Positions 50,269 to 59,091 of a stretch of DNA of 64,000 bases are shown piece after piece. The stretch lies in the NCBI GenBank assembly GCA_001304875.1, contig BBZO01000001.1, forward strand, positions 62,001 to 126,000, given 5' to 3'. The notes beneath the pieces were generated by a model that saw only the letters and a program-made list of their open reading frames with translations, made no database searches and was not told where the DNA came from. Position 1 is the first letter of the stretch, and each line of letters begins with the position of its first letter. The translations under genes were made by a program, and so were the position numbers. The stretch comes from Clostridia bacterium UC5.1-2E3 (GTDB lineage Bacteria > Bacillota > Clostridia > Lachnospirales > Lachnospiraceae).

Positions 50269-50317
50269 TTGACGAAACTGGAACATTAGTGTATAACTGT
50301 ATTAAGCAAGTAATACA
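50269..50317 (+). promoter_or_regulatory. Promoter and operator of the GntR/ABC operon
   Basis: TTGACG (50269-50274) and TATAAC (50292-50297) are 17 bases apart. Immediately after lies TGTATTA-AGCAAG-TAATACA (50298-50317), a perfect inverted repeat at the transcription start. Three further AATACAA-like units follow. Autorepression by the first gene product is expected. Confidence 0.7.
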
Positions 50318-50350
50318 ACAATACAATAATACAAAAAGCAAGGTGATGGA

Positions 50351-50722
50351 ATGGAGTGGAAGATTGCAGATGACAGGCCCATATGGATGCAGCTCTCGGA
50401 ACAGATCGCCGCGCAGATTGCAGCGGGCGTGTACTCCGTGGGAGAGCGGCTGCCCTCGGTCAGGGAGCTGGCGGCGGACGCGGGGGTGAACCCCAACACA
50501 ATGCAGCGGGCCATGGCGGATTTGGAAAATCAGGGGCTGGTGGTGACGAACCGGACAGCCGGAAGGAGTGTGACACAGGATATGAGAGCGATTGAGGAGC
50601 TCCGGTCGAAGCAGGCCAGGGAGCAGGTGCTGGTATTTCTGGAGAGAATGAAGGGCCTGGGATACACCAGAGGTGAGATCCGGGCAGTTTTGGAGGATGC
50701 ACTTAAGGAGGTAGAGGAATGA
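50351..50722 (+). CDS. GntR-family regulator, YtrA type
   Basis: Regulator of 123 residues: an N-terminal winged helix with PIWMQLSEQIAAQIAAGVYSVGERLPSVRELA and VNPNTMQRAMADLENQGLV, then a short helical dimer tail rather than a large ligand domain. YtrA-type proteins usually repress the ABC transporter genes that follow, which is the arrangement here. The stop overlaps the next start as ATGA. Confidence 0.9.
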   Translation: MEWKIADDRPIWMQLSEQIAAQIAAGVYSVGERLPSVRELAADAGVNPNTMQRAMADLENQGLVVTNRTAGRSVTQDMRAIEELRSKQAREQVLVFLERMKGLGYTRGEIRAVLEDALKEVEE

Positions 50723-51457
50723 GTCAGGAGTTACTGGTTTGCGAAGGTCTTGGCAAGCGGTTCGGCGCGAAGAATGCGCTGACCGATGTGACCATGACGC
50801 TGGAGAGCGGAAAGATCATCGGTCTTCTGGGGCCCAACGGGTCGGGAAAGACCACGCTTATCAAATTGGCCAACGGCCTTTTAATGCCGGACACAGGCTT
50901 TATAAAAATCGACGGGGAGGAACCGGGCGTCCACACCAAATCCATTATCTCCTATCTGCCGACCGGATGTTTTATGCCGACTGGATGCGGGTGGGAGACA
51001 TGGTGAAGCTGTTCGCGGATTTTTACAGGGATTTTCGCAGGGAGACCGCAGAGGAGATGATGGCGCGCCTTTCCATTTCCATGAGAGACCGGATGAAGAG
51101 CCTTTCCAAGGGCAATCAGGAGAAGGTGCAGCTGGCGCTGGTTATGAGCCGGAATGCGAAGCTCTATCTGCTGGATGAGCCCATCGGGGGCGTGGATCCG
51201 GCGGCCAGGGATTACATTTTAAAGACGATTCTCACCAACTATTCGCCGGAGCGTCGGTGCTTATCTCCACACATCTGATCGCGGATGTGGAGAAGGTGCT
51301 GGATGAGGTCATTTTCTTAAAGGAAGGGCGTCTGGTGCGCAAGGAGAGCGTGGACGATATCCGCTCGAAGGAAGGAAAGTCCGTGGATCAGCTGTTCCGC
51401 GAGATCTTCGCGGTGCCGGCGGGAAATTATGAAGACTGGCGAAAGAGGGAGGAGTGA
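50719..51457 (+). CDS. ABC transporter ATP-binding protein (two frame breaks)
   Basis: ATPase of 246 residues after repair. Walker A is GLLGPNGSGKTTLIK, the signature is the variant LSKGNQEKV and Walker B LYLLDEPIGGVDP; the switch is STHLIADVE. One base is missing near 50967 (repair gives DRMFYADWMRVGDMVKLF) and one near 51256 (repair gives GASVLISTHLIAD). It resembles BcrA/YtrB-type transporters that respond to cell-wall antibiotics. It overlaps the GntR gene and is followed after four bases by its permease. Confidence 0.84.
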
Positions 51458-51461
51458 GAAC

Positions 51462-52296
51462 ATGTTCGGTAAACTGATCAAATATGAGTGGAAGGCTGTG
51501 ATGCGCAGCATGCTTCCGATTTACGGGGCGCTGGCGGCCATCTCCGTCATCAATGCGTTTCTGTTCAGCGATCTGCTGACGGGAAATGGGGCTGCAGCTA
51601 TTAACCTGGAGCAGGGATTTCTGGATCAGACCCAGATGGTGGCCATGCTTCTCTACACGGGAATCCTGGTGGTCATGGGCGTGTTTACGGTGATGATCGT
51701 TATCCGCCGGTTTTACTCGGGCCTCTTAAAGCGCGAAGGGTATCTGATGTTCACCCTGCCGTGAAGCCCTGGCAGCTGGTGCTGTCCAAGCGCTGGTGGC
51801 CTGTATCGTGTGTATGCTGTCGTTTCTGGTGGCGTTTTTCTCCATCGGCTGCTATGTGGGAGGCAATTTCTTCGTTGCGCTCATTGAGCTTCCGGGAGAG
51901 CTTCTGAATGCATTTATAAAGAGCTTTATCGACGACGCGATTCTCACCGTGAACGGGACGCTTATGGTCATAGAGGTACTGGCGCTGGGGCTTGTGGCTT
52001 TTCTGGGATGCATCGTCCATTTCTATCTGGCCATGGCCCTGGGGCAGCTGGCGAAACATCACAAGGTGGCGTTTTCAGTCGTCGCGTACGTGGTGCTGGG
52101 GACAGTGATGAATTTTATAAATCTGCATTACTGCACGCATGCATACAGACTTATGAGCATTCTGCTTGACGGAAACGACTCCTATGCGGCGATGCATCTG
52201 ATTCTGTGGATCCCGTTTGTGAGCATCATTCTGGAACTGGCGGTCGGATTCATCGGAACCAGCTATATTCTGGACAGAAAGCTCAATCTGGAGTAG
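51462..52296 (+). CDS. ABC transporter permease (two frame breaks)
   Basis: Membrane protein of 278 residues after repair with six or seven helices: FGKLIKYEWKAVMRSMLPIYGALAAISVI at the start, and a C-terminal ILWIPFVSIILELAVGFIGTSYIL. Bases are lost at about 51764 and 51794, and repair gives FTLPVKPWQLVLSKALVACIVCM. The N-terminal K-x-E-W-K segment is common in BcrB/YtrC-like permeases. It pairs with the preceding ATPase; the exported substrate is unknown. Confidence 0.78.
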
Positions 52297-52312
52297 GCAG
52301 GTTTGACAGCCT

Positions 52313-52348
52313 CCGTTCCGGGTATACTAAGAAAAATACCGGGAACGG
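52313..52348. repeat. 13-bp inverted repeat around a -10-like box
   Basis: CCGTTCCGGGTAT and ATACCGGGAACGG, with one mismatch, are separated by ten bases. TATACT overlaps the left arm, and TTGACA stands only 14 bases upstream of it. This may be an operator or a 5' RNA hairpin for the small gene at 52360. Confidence 0.5.
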
Positions 52349-52359
52349 AGGTGGAACGA

Positions 52360-52548
52360 TTGAAAAAGCGCACGGAAAAGGAGCGTATCAAAGAGAAAAT
52401 AAAGGTCATCCCCCACGGGGCCTACGAGGCCGGGATGACGGACCGCCAGGCAGACGGGGACAGAGAAAAGAAGTTAAATGATCTGACCACGGATCTGCAG
52501 GGAAACGGATATCCGGTGAACCGGAGCGGAAAGGAGCGGGGGAGATGA
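52360..52548 (+). CDS. Small charged protein of unknown function
   Basis: Frame of 62 residues from TTG, with GGAGGTGG at suitable spacing: KKRTEKERIKEKIKVIPHG, then YEAGMTDRQADGDREKKLND and LTTDLQGNGYPVNRSGKERG. It is very rich in Lys, Arg and Glu and has no hydrophobic segment. A promoter-like region upstream and a clear terminator behind make it a self-contained unit. I do not recognise it. Confidence 0.5.
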   Translation: MKKRTEKERIKEKIKVIPHGAYEAGMTDRQADGDREKKLNDLTTDLQGNGYPVNRSGKERGR

Positions 52549-52550
52549 GA

Positions 52551-52574
52551 AAAAGCGGGCGCGCCCGCTTTTTT
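52551..52574. terminator. Bidirectional terminator
   Basis: AAAAGCGGGC and GCCCGCTTTT form a palindrome centred on GCGC, with six T after it. It serves the small gene and the convergent LysR gene. Confidence 0.8.
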
Positions 52575-53532
52575 ATGGGAACTGCTGGACAGTTGATTCC
52601 ATCATGCTCCGCCCGAGAATATGGTGGTATTCGTTCAGCCGGTCGATATTGTCCCTGATCACGGAGATGAAGCCGTCATATTTGTACTGCATCTCGCTGG
52701 AGGTTAAGTAGGAAATCCCTATCTTCCGCTCCATGGCCCCGCCTTCGATGGGGAGGTAGACGTAGTCTCCCAGGCGCTTAAAATTCAGTTCATAGTTGGA
52801 CGGGGTGGCGAGGAAGCCGCAGGAGCCGTCGTTGTGGATCATCAGCTGGTTATATGACGAAATCGGGTTTTCTGTCTCGTAGCGGATGTGGATGCTGTGG
52901 GTATTGCAGAGCGTGTCGCACAGGCGCCGGAACGAGTGCTCTTTTTTCAGCCCGTGGATGGGAATGTCGGCCAGCTCCCCGGGGAGATCGTTTTCTGACC
53001 GGCCAGCGGGTGCGAGGCTGCCAGGACAAGGCCGATGGCTCGGAATAAAGCTCCAGGGTCGTGATGTCCGCATGCTTAATCAACGGGCAGGCGATGGCAA
53101 AATCCAGCTGGCCGGCCAGCAGCATTTTTGTGGCCTGGTCTGCGTCCACGTAGCAGAGCTTCGGCACCGCCTGGTCAAAATGATCCAGGATGCCGGACAG
53201 GTGAAGGGCTGCAAAAAATAATGACTGCCGGAAAAACTGATATTGATGAAATGGTCGGGCAGAGGGCTGCGGAGCAGCTCCGCCTCGTGGGCCAGAGAAT
53301 CGTAATCCATCTGAAGCTGTTCAAAGTAGGGGAGCAGAAGCTTTGCCTCCCTGCTCAGGATCAGCTTTTTTTTGTTGCGGTAAAACAGCGTGATGCCCAG
53401 CTCCTCCTCCAGGCGGGAGATGGAAAGGCTGAGGGCTGGCTGTGAGATATACAGCTCGTTGGCCGCCTTGTTCATATTCATGTATTTGGCGGTCGTTAAG
53501 AAATGCAGAACTCTGGTATAGTTTAAATTCAT
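52573..53532 (-). CDS. LysR-family transcriptional regulator (three frame breaks)
   Basis: Regulator of 320 residues after repair. The N-terminal helix-turn-helix is MNLNYTRVLHFLTTAKYMNMNKAANELYISQPALSLSISRLEEELG. The co-inducer domain runs from about residue 90, with LCYVDADQATKMLLAGQLDFAIACPL and IGLVLAASHPLAGQKTI after repair. Bases are missing near 53218 (T run), 53040 and 53000 (C runs). It is divergent from the carboxyltransferase/CoA-transferase operon and probably activates it in response to the acid being degraded. ATG 53532 was chosen at the start of the homology. Confidence 0.85.
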
Positions 53533-53610
53533 AAAATTCACCTGGCTTTCCTGTAAGTATTTCACAAAAAGAAGCATTTTCACACAATTTATAATAACAA
53601 AAACTTATTA

Positions 53611-53658
53611 AAATATCAATGATATTTAAGCAAAAAAGAGGATGTTATCAATAGATAA
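53611..53658. promoter_or_regulatory. Two palindromes in the LysR/catabolic-operon intergenic region
   Basis: AAATATC-AAT-GATATTT (53611-53627) and TTATC-AATA-GATAA (53645-53658) share the core ATCAAT-GAT. The first has the T-N11-A form of LysR boxes. Their centres are about three helical turns apart, as for a tetramer-binding regulator with a recognition and an activation site. Confidence 0.5.
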
Positions 53659-53735
53659 GATTTATAAATTTTACATGGTTTTAACGGACTGATACAATGA
53701 AAAAAAGCGAAGAACGGGGGACTGGAAGATGGCTT

Positions 53736-55299
53736 ATGGGAGAAAAAAACGTTAAGAAACAGGAAGAGCTGAGGGAGAGAAAGAGACAGTGGAAACAGGG
53801 CGGAAGTGAGGAGGCCGTGCGGCGCCAGCATGAGCTGGGAAAGCTGACGGCGAGGGAACGCCTGGAGCTTCTCTTCGACGAGGGAACCTTCGTGGAATAC
53901 GGGACGTTCGCGATTCCCGGAAGCAGCCTGCACGGGATCGACCGGCGGTTCGCGCCGGGGGATGGGGTCGTGACCGGATTCGGCAAGGTGGACGGAAGAC
54001 TGGTCTGGGCGGTCTCCCAGGATTTTACGGTGCTGGGAGGAAGCATGGGGCAGAACCACTGCAGAAAAATCAACCGGGCCAGCGAGGAGGCGGCCCGCAA
54101 CGGCTGTCCCTGCGTGTATTTCTGGGACGGAGGAGGCGGAAGACTGCAGGAGGCGTGGTTTGACGAGCTGTATAAATGTACGATTCTGGCCTCTAAAAAC
54201 TCCGGCTATATTCCCACCGTCTCCGTGATCTGCGGCCCCTGTGCGGGCGGGTCGGCCTACGCGCCGATTTTAAATGATTTTCTGATCTGTGTGGACAGGA
54301 CGAGCAAGCTGTACCTCTGCGGGCCCAGCGTGATCCGCTCGGCCACCGGGGAGGCGGTCTCCGAGGAGGAGCTGGCCGGGGCCTACACGGAAAATTTCAT
54401 TTCCGGAAACGCGCATCAGTGGGCGAAGAACGACAGGGACGCGGTCTGGCATGTGAAAAAGTATCTGAGCTATATGCCGCAGAACTGCATGGAGAGGACG
54501 GCGGTCCGCCCGTACCGGGACGACCCGGACCGGAGGATTGAGGCGCTGGATCACATCATCCCGGACGAGCCGGGAAAGACCTACGATGTCTGCGAGGTGA
54601 TCCGGCTTCTGGCGGATGAGGACAGCGTCTACGAATACCAGCTACTGGGCGCAGAACCTGGTCACCTGCTTTGCGCGGATCATGGGGGAGACCGTGGGGA
54701 TCATCGCAAACCAGCCGAAGGTGAAGGCCGGCTGCTTTGACATCGATTCTTCCGACAAATTTGCCCGGTTTACGGATATTTTAGACTGCTACAACATTCC
54801 GATGATCACGCTGACGGACACCTCCGGGTTCCTGCCGGGAAAGGCGCAGGAGCACGGGGGGATCATCCGCCACGGGGCGAAGGCGCTGGAGGCCGCGTAC
54901 CGGGCCACAGTGCCCAAGATCCAGGTGGTCCTGCGCAAGCAGATCGGAGGGGCGGGAATGCCCATGGGGTGGAATCTTTTTAATCTGGACATGAATCTTT
55001 ACTGGCCGACGCTGGAGTACGGGCTGATGGATCCGAAGCCTGCCTGTCAGTTCATCGTGAGACGGGAGATGGAGCGGGATCCGGAGCACGCGGACGAGAT
55101 CCTTGGGACGGCCATGGAGGAGTTTGTAAATGCCCGGACGCCATATGCGATGGCGGGGCATTTATGGGCGGACGATATTATCGAGCCATGCGAGACGAGA
55201 ATGTATCTGATACGGGCGCTTGAAATGCTCAGAAGCAAGAACCCGGAGCTGGTGCAGATCCCGGAACGGAAAAAGAAGCATGCCGTATCGCCGCGCTGA
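53736..55299 (+). CDS. Acyl-CoA carboxyltransferase subunit, divergent type 1 (one frame break)
   Basis: Biotin-dependent carboxyltransferase of about 521 residues after repair, in the methylmalonyl-CoA decarboxylase alpha/propionyl-CoA carboxylase beta family. Visible: LGKLTARERLELLFDEGTFVEYG, GFGKVDGRLVWAVSQDFTVLGGSMG, ICGPCAGGSAYAPILNDFLI (first oxyanion region), GIIANQPKVKAGCFDIDSSDKFARF and GFLPGKAQEHGGIIRHGAKALEA. The second half departs from classical enzymes: GGAGMPMGWNLFNLDMNLYWP replaces the AYGGSYxxM...AEIAVMG segment. Near 54645 CCC seems reduced to C (repair gives EYQPYWAQNL). ATG 53736 is preferred over 53697, which lacks a ribosome site. Confidence 0.8.
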
Positions 55300-55333
55300 T
55301 ATATTAAACATATTTTAAGAGGGGGTAAGAACT

Positions 55334-56608
55334 ATGAATATGCAGATGATAGGATGGGTTTCTCTGGTGGTTTTCATTCTGACCATCGTGATCGGAATTA
55401 AAAAGAAGGTAAATCTGGGAATCCTGGCCATTGCCGTGGGCTTCGTGCTCGGCTTCTTCGTCATGACGGAGGGCGGGAGCATGTCGTCTCTGGCACTTTC
55501 GGGAAAACCGATTACCTCGCTGTTTCCGTTCAACATTTTCTGGATGATTCTGAGCGTCAGTATCATGTTGAATGTGGGTTCAGTCAACGGAGCGTTTGAC
55601 ATCGTCATCAAGAAGCTGGTGAATCTGGCCGGAGGACGCCGGGCGCTGATTCCCATCTATGTATTTGTCATTATGATGATCGCCTGCGCGCTGGGCATGG
55701 GCACCTCCGGCGTGGTGATTCTCCTGTGTACGATCGCTGCCAACATAGCGAAGGACCAGGATATCGATCCGATTTTCATGCTGCTCTCGGTGCTGATGGG
55801 TACTACGGTGGCAGTGGGATCGCCGGTGGCCGTCATCGGAATTATCTGCAACGGTTATTCTCAGGATCTCTGGGGAGAGGCCATTGCGCCTTCCTACATG
55901 CTTCCCCATGCCGCGGCCCTGGCGACGCTGTCGTTTGTGTTCGTGTACGTGGTATTTAAAGGCTGGAAGCTGGAGCGCTGGCCGAAAAATAAGGCGGAGG
56001 ACATTCCGAAGATGGACAGCAAGCAGATCCTTTCTCTGATCGGCATGCTCGTGTTTATCGTGCTTTCCATCGTTGTCGGCTTTGAAATCGGATTATCGGC
56101 GTTTTTAGTGGCCGCAGTTTTGCTGCTCTTAGGCTGCGCGGATGAGAAAAAGGTGATTGCCACCGTGCCGTGGTCTTCGATTCTTCTGATTTCCGGCATG
56201 TGCATGTTAATCGGCATCGTACAGCAGGCCGGAGGCATGGATCTTCTGACCAATGCATTAAAGACATTTATGAACCATTTCACCGTGAAGCCGCTGTACT
56301 CCATCATCGGAAGCCTGCTTTCCATGGTGTCCTCGATCACCGGCGTGGTGCTTCCGTCCATGATGCCCACGATCCCGGAAATCTCGGCGTCGGCTGGCGT
56401 CAATCCCTACGCCGTGGTCACGGCCCTGGCGTTCGGTGCCAACTGTACGGTTACCTGTCCGATCAGCTCCATGGGAGCCATCGCGCTGGGAATCATGAGC
56501 ACCAACCCCAAGTGGGATTCGGGCATGTTATTTAAGAGACTGTTTCTCTGGGCCTTCATCATGATGGGGGTCGCCGCAGTGCTCGCCGGAATTGGAATTG
56601 CCGGATGA
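55334..56608 (+). CDS. Carboxylate transporter, MatC/SLC13-like
   Basis: Intact membrane protein of 424 residues with about 11-12 helices. The N-terminal MatC-like domain (VSLVVFILTIVIGIKKKVNLGILAIAVGFVLG) is followed by ALGMGTSGVVILLCTIAANIAKD, MGTTVAVGSPVAVIGIICNGYS and, near the end, ITGVVLPSMMPTIPEIS and ANCTVTCPISSMGAIALG. The repeated S-x-P hairpins are those of ion-transporter superfamily anion carriers. In this operon it most likely imports a mono- or dicarboxylic acid with Na+ or H+. Confidence 0.75.
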   Translation: MNMQMIGWVSLVVFILTIVIGIKKKVNLGILAIAVGFVLGFFVMTEGGSMSSLALSGKPITSLFPFNIFWMILSVSIMLNVGSVNGAFDIVIKKLVNLAGGRRALIPIYVFVIMMIACALGMGTSGVVILLCTIAANIAKDQDIDPIFMLLSVLMGTTVAVGSPVAVIGIICNGYSQDLWGEAIAPSYMLPHAAALATLSFVFVYVVFKGWKLERWPKNKAEDIPKMDSKQILSLIGMLVFIVLSIVVGFEIGLSAFLVAAVLLLLGCADEKKVIATVPWSSILLISGMCMLIGIVQQAGGMDLLTNALKTFMNHFTVKPLYSIIGSLLSMVSSITGVVLPSMMPTIPEISASAGVNPYAVVTALAFGANCTVTCPISSMGAIALGIMSTNPKWDSGMLFKRLFLWAFIMMGVAAVLAGIGIAG

Positions 56609-56652
56609 TAAGGTAAAATATAGTTTCACATAAAGAAAGGAAGGGAAGAAAT

Positions 56653-57855
56653 ATGACAGAAAGACCGCTTTCCGGCATCCGTGTGCTGGATTCCACATCA
56701 ATGACAGCGGGCCCCTGGGGGGTACAGATTCTGGCGGATCTGGGAGCCGAGGTGATCAAGATTGAGCGTCCGGGGCGCCAGTGCGACGTGAACCGCCGCC
56801 TGGGCGTGAGCGCGCACAACACATCGTCCTATTTCATGTGCATGAATAAGGACAAGAAGTCCATCGAGTTCGATTACAGCAAGCCGGGACACAAGGAGAC
56901 GTTTTTAAAGCTGGTGGAGAAATGTGATGTCGTCACCGAGAATTTCAAGAGCGGATCCATGAAGCGCCTGGGTCTGGACTATGAGACGCTTAAGAAAGTA
57001 AATCCCGGAATCGTCTACAGCGCGGTTTCCGGTTTTGGACAGACGGGGCCCAAGCACGAGCTCCCCGCGGTGGATATCGTGATCCAGGCCACCAGCGGAT
57101 TTATGAGTGTGAACGGAGACCGGGGAAGCTCCGGGATGAAGGGCGGCACCTCCCTGGCGGACGTGTATGCCTCCACCTGCTCCGCCCTGGCCATGCTGGC
57201 CGGTATCTTATACAAGATGGAGACCGGCGAGGGAGTCCTGGTGGACACCTCCATGCAGAGTACCTGCATGACTCTGGTGGGGTATGAGCTTGCCAAATAT
57301 CTGAATACAGGAGAGATCACAAAGCCCAACGGCAACGCGGCCTACGAGGTGGGCTTCTCAGACACGGTTCCCGTAAAGGACGGCCAGGTGATGGTCGATG
57401 CGTCGGAGGACGATGCTTTTGCGGCATTTATGAAGCTTCTGGGGCTGGAAGAGCACCTGGAGGACGAGCGGTTTAAGGATGCCGTGAGCAGGCACGACCA
57501 CGCAGATAGCTTAAAGGAGCTGATTCTGCCGGCGGCCGGCGCCTATACCATGTCAGAGCTGGCGCAGCTGTGCCGGGCTGCGGGCGTGCCGGCGGGAGAG
57601 GTAAATACGCAGGACAGACTGCTCAGAAGCTCCTATCTGGAGGACCAGGAGATGATCATGGTGGTCAGAGACAAAAAGTTCGGCGACTGCAAGACGCTGG
57701 GACTGCCGATCCAGTTCGACCAGTTTGAGATCCCGAAGCTGCGAAAAGGCGCCCAGGCGGGCGAGGACACGGCGGATGTGCTTAAGGAGCTTCTGGGAAT
57801 GAGTGAGGAAGAGATAAAGGAGCTTTACAGCTACGAGGGCGCAGTGAGAGTGTGA
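56653..57855 (+). CDS. CaiB/BaiF family CoA-transferase 1
   Basis: Family III CoA-transferase of 400 residues, frame intact. N-terminus: [36 protein letters not shown]. The catalytic Asp is in AVDIVIQATSGFMSVNG, followed by GGTSLADVYASTCSALAMLAGILYKMETGEGVLVDTSM. The C-terminus has GVPAGEVNTQDRLL and FQLP-like LGLPIQFDQFEIP. It moves CoA between an acyl-CoA and a free acid through a mixed anhydride on Asp. Its acid is probably the one imported by the preceding transporter. Confidence 0.9.
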   Translation: MTERPLSGIRVLDSTSMTAGPWGVQILADLGAEVIKIERPGRQCDVNRRLGVSAHNTSSYFMCMNKDKKSIEFDYSKPGHKETFLKLVEKCDVVTENFKSGSMKRLGLDYETLKKVNPGIVYSAVSGFGQTGPKHELPAVDIVIQATSGFMSVNGDRGSSGMKGGTSLADVYASTCSALAMLAGILYKMETGEGVLVDTSMQSTCMTLVGYELAKYLNTGEITKPNGNAAYEVGFSDTVPVKDGQVMVDASEDDAFAAFMKLLGLEEHLEDERFKDAVSRHDHADSLKELILPAAGAYTMSELAQLCRAAGVPAGEVNTQDRLLRSSYLEDQEMIMVVRDKKFGDCKTLGLPIQFDQFEIPKLRKGAQAGEDTADVLKELLGMSEEEIKELYSYEGAVRV

Positions 57856-57889
57856 GCATGAAACGATCATATGGAAAGGAACAGAGAGC

Positions 57890-59080
57890 ATGGGAATCAG
57901 ACCGTTAAATAAAATAAGAGTTCTGGATCTGACACAGGGAATCTGCGGACCGTTCTGCACGCAGCTTCTGGGAGATCTGGGAGCAGAGATTATAAAGATT
58001 GAGCCTCCGGAAGGGGACAAGAGCAGAAAAATGGGAACCAGGTATGGGGAGACCAGCCTGACGTACATACACACCAACAGAGGAAAAAAGAGCGTCGTGC
58101 TGGATCTGGAGAAAGAGACGCAGAAAAAGATCTTGTTCCGCCTGGCGGAGCAGGCCGATCTGGTGGTAGAGGATCTGGGGCCGGACAAGGCGGATGAAAT
58201 GGGAATCGGGTATGAGGAGTTAAAGAAAGTGAAACCGGACCTTCTCTATCTGGCGATTACCAGCTTTGGAAGAACCGGCGAGTTTAAGGACTATCCGGCG
58301 ACGGATGCGGTGATCCAGGCCATGAGCGGATACATGAGCCTTACGTCCGTCAATTTCAAGGGAGATTTCACGAAGATCGGGCCGCCTCTCGCAGACCTTT
58401 TCGCGGGGGTATATGCAGCCATCGCGGCGGTGGCCGGCGTGATTCACAAAAAGAAGACGGGGACGGGCCTCAGGATGGATGTGTCGAAGCTGGGCGCCAT
58501 GCTTCAGGCCATGGGCGACGGGTATGCGAAATACCTGTCCTCCGGAGAGACGGGATTCCCCACAGGAAACGCCCACCGCATGTCCGCCAGCTTCTATCCC
58601 ATGCCGGCGAAGGACGGGGCCATTGTCTGCAACGCGGCAAACCGGAACACGACGGAGCATAAATTTGAGGATTTCTGCGACGGCATCGGTATGCCGGACT
58701 TCTACAAGGATGAGCGCTACGCGACGGATGAGAGCCGTCTGGCCCACCGGGACGAGGTGGCGAAGGCCATCGATGCCCACACCTCCCAGATGACGGTGGC
58801 GGAGATCGAGAGCCTGTGCAGGAAGTCCGGAATTGCCTGCGGCGTCATGAACGATATGGCGCAGCTGGCGGCCGATCCGCAGACGGTTCACGACAAGGTG
58901 ATTATAGAGGTTCACGATCAGGAAGCAGGCGACTTTAAGGTGCTTGGCTGTCCGTTCAAGTTTGACGCGTTTTCTGTTCCGTCCGATGATTTTGTGGGTC
59001 AGCTGGGGGAGCACACGCAGGAGATTCTGGCGGAACTTTTAGGTATGACCGCTGAGGAGGCGGCCGCTTTGAAGGAATAG
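57890..59080 (+). CDS. CaiB/BaiF family CoA-transferase 2
   Basis: Second family III CoA-transferase, 396 residues, intact. It starts with [41 protein letters not shown]. The catalytic Asp is in TDAVIQAMSGYMSLTSV, and KTGTGLRMDVSKLGAMLQAM follows. Its N-terminal [16 protein letters not shown] is nearly the same as in the first domain of the two-domain enzyme encoded at 60702, so the two are close relatives. It lies 34 bases after CoA-transferase 1 and 11 before the second carboxyltransferase, in one operon. Confidence 0.9.
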   Translation: MGIRPLNKIRVLDLTQGICGPFCTQLLGDLGAEIIKIEPPEGDKSRKMGTRYGETSLTYIHTNRGKKSVVLDLEKETQKKILFRLAEQADLVVEDLGPDKADEMGIGYEELKKVKPDLLYLAITSFGRTGEFKDYPATDAVIQAMSGYMSLTSVNFKGDFTKIGPPLADLFAGVYAAIAAVAGVIHKKKTGTGLRMDVSKLGAMLQAMGDGYAKYLSSGETGFPTGNAHRMSASFYPMPAKDGAIVCNAANRNTTEHKFEDFCDGIGMPDFYKDERYATDESRLAHRDEVAKAIDAHTSQMTVAEIESLCRKSGIACGVMNDMAQLAADPQTVHDKVIIEVHDQEAGDFKVLGCPFKFDAFSVPSDDFVGQLGEHTQEILAELLGMTAEEAAALKE

Positions 59081-59091
59081 AGGAGGAAGCT

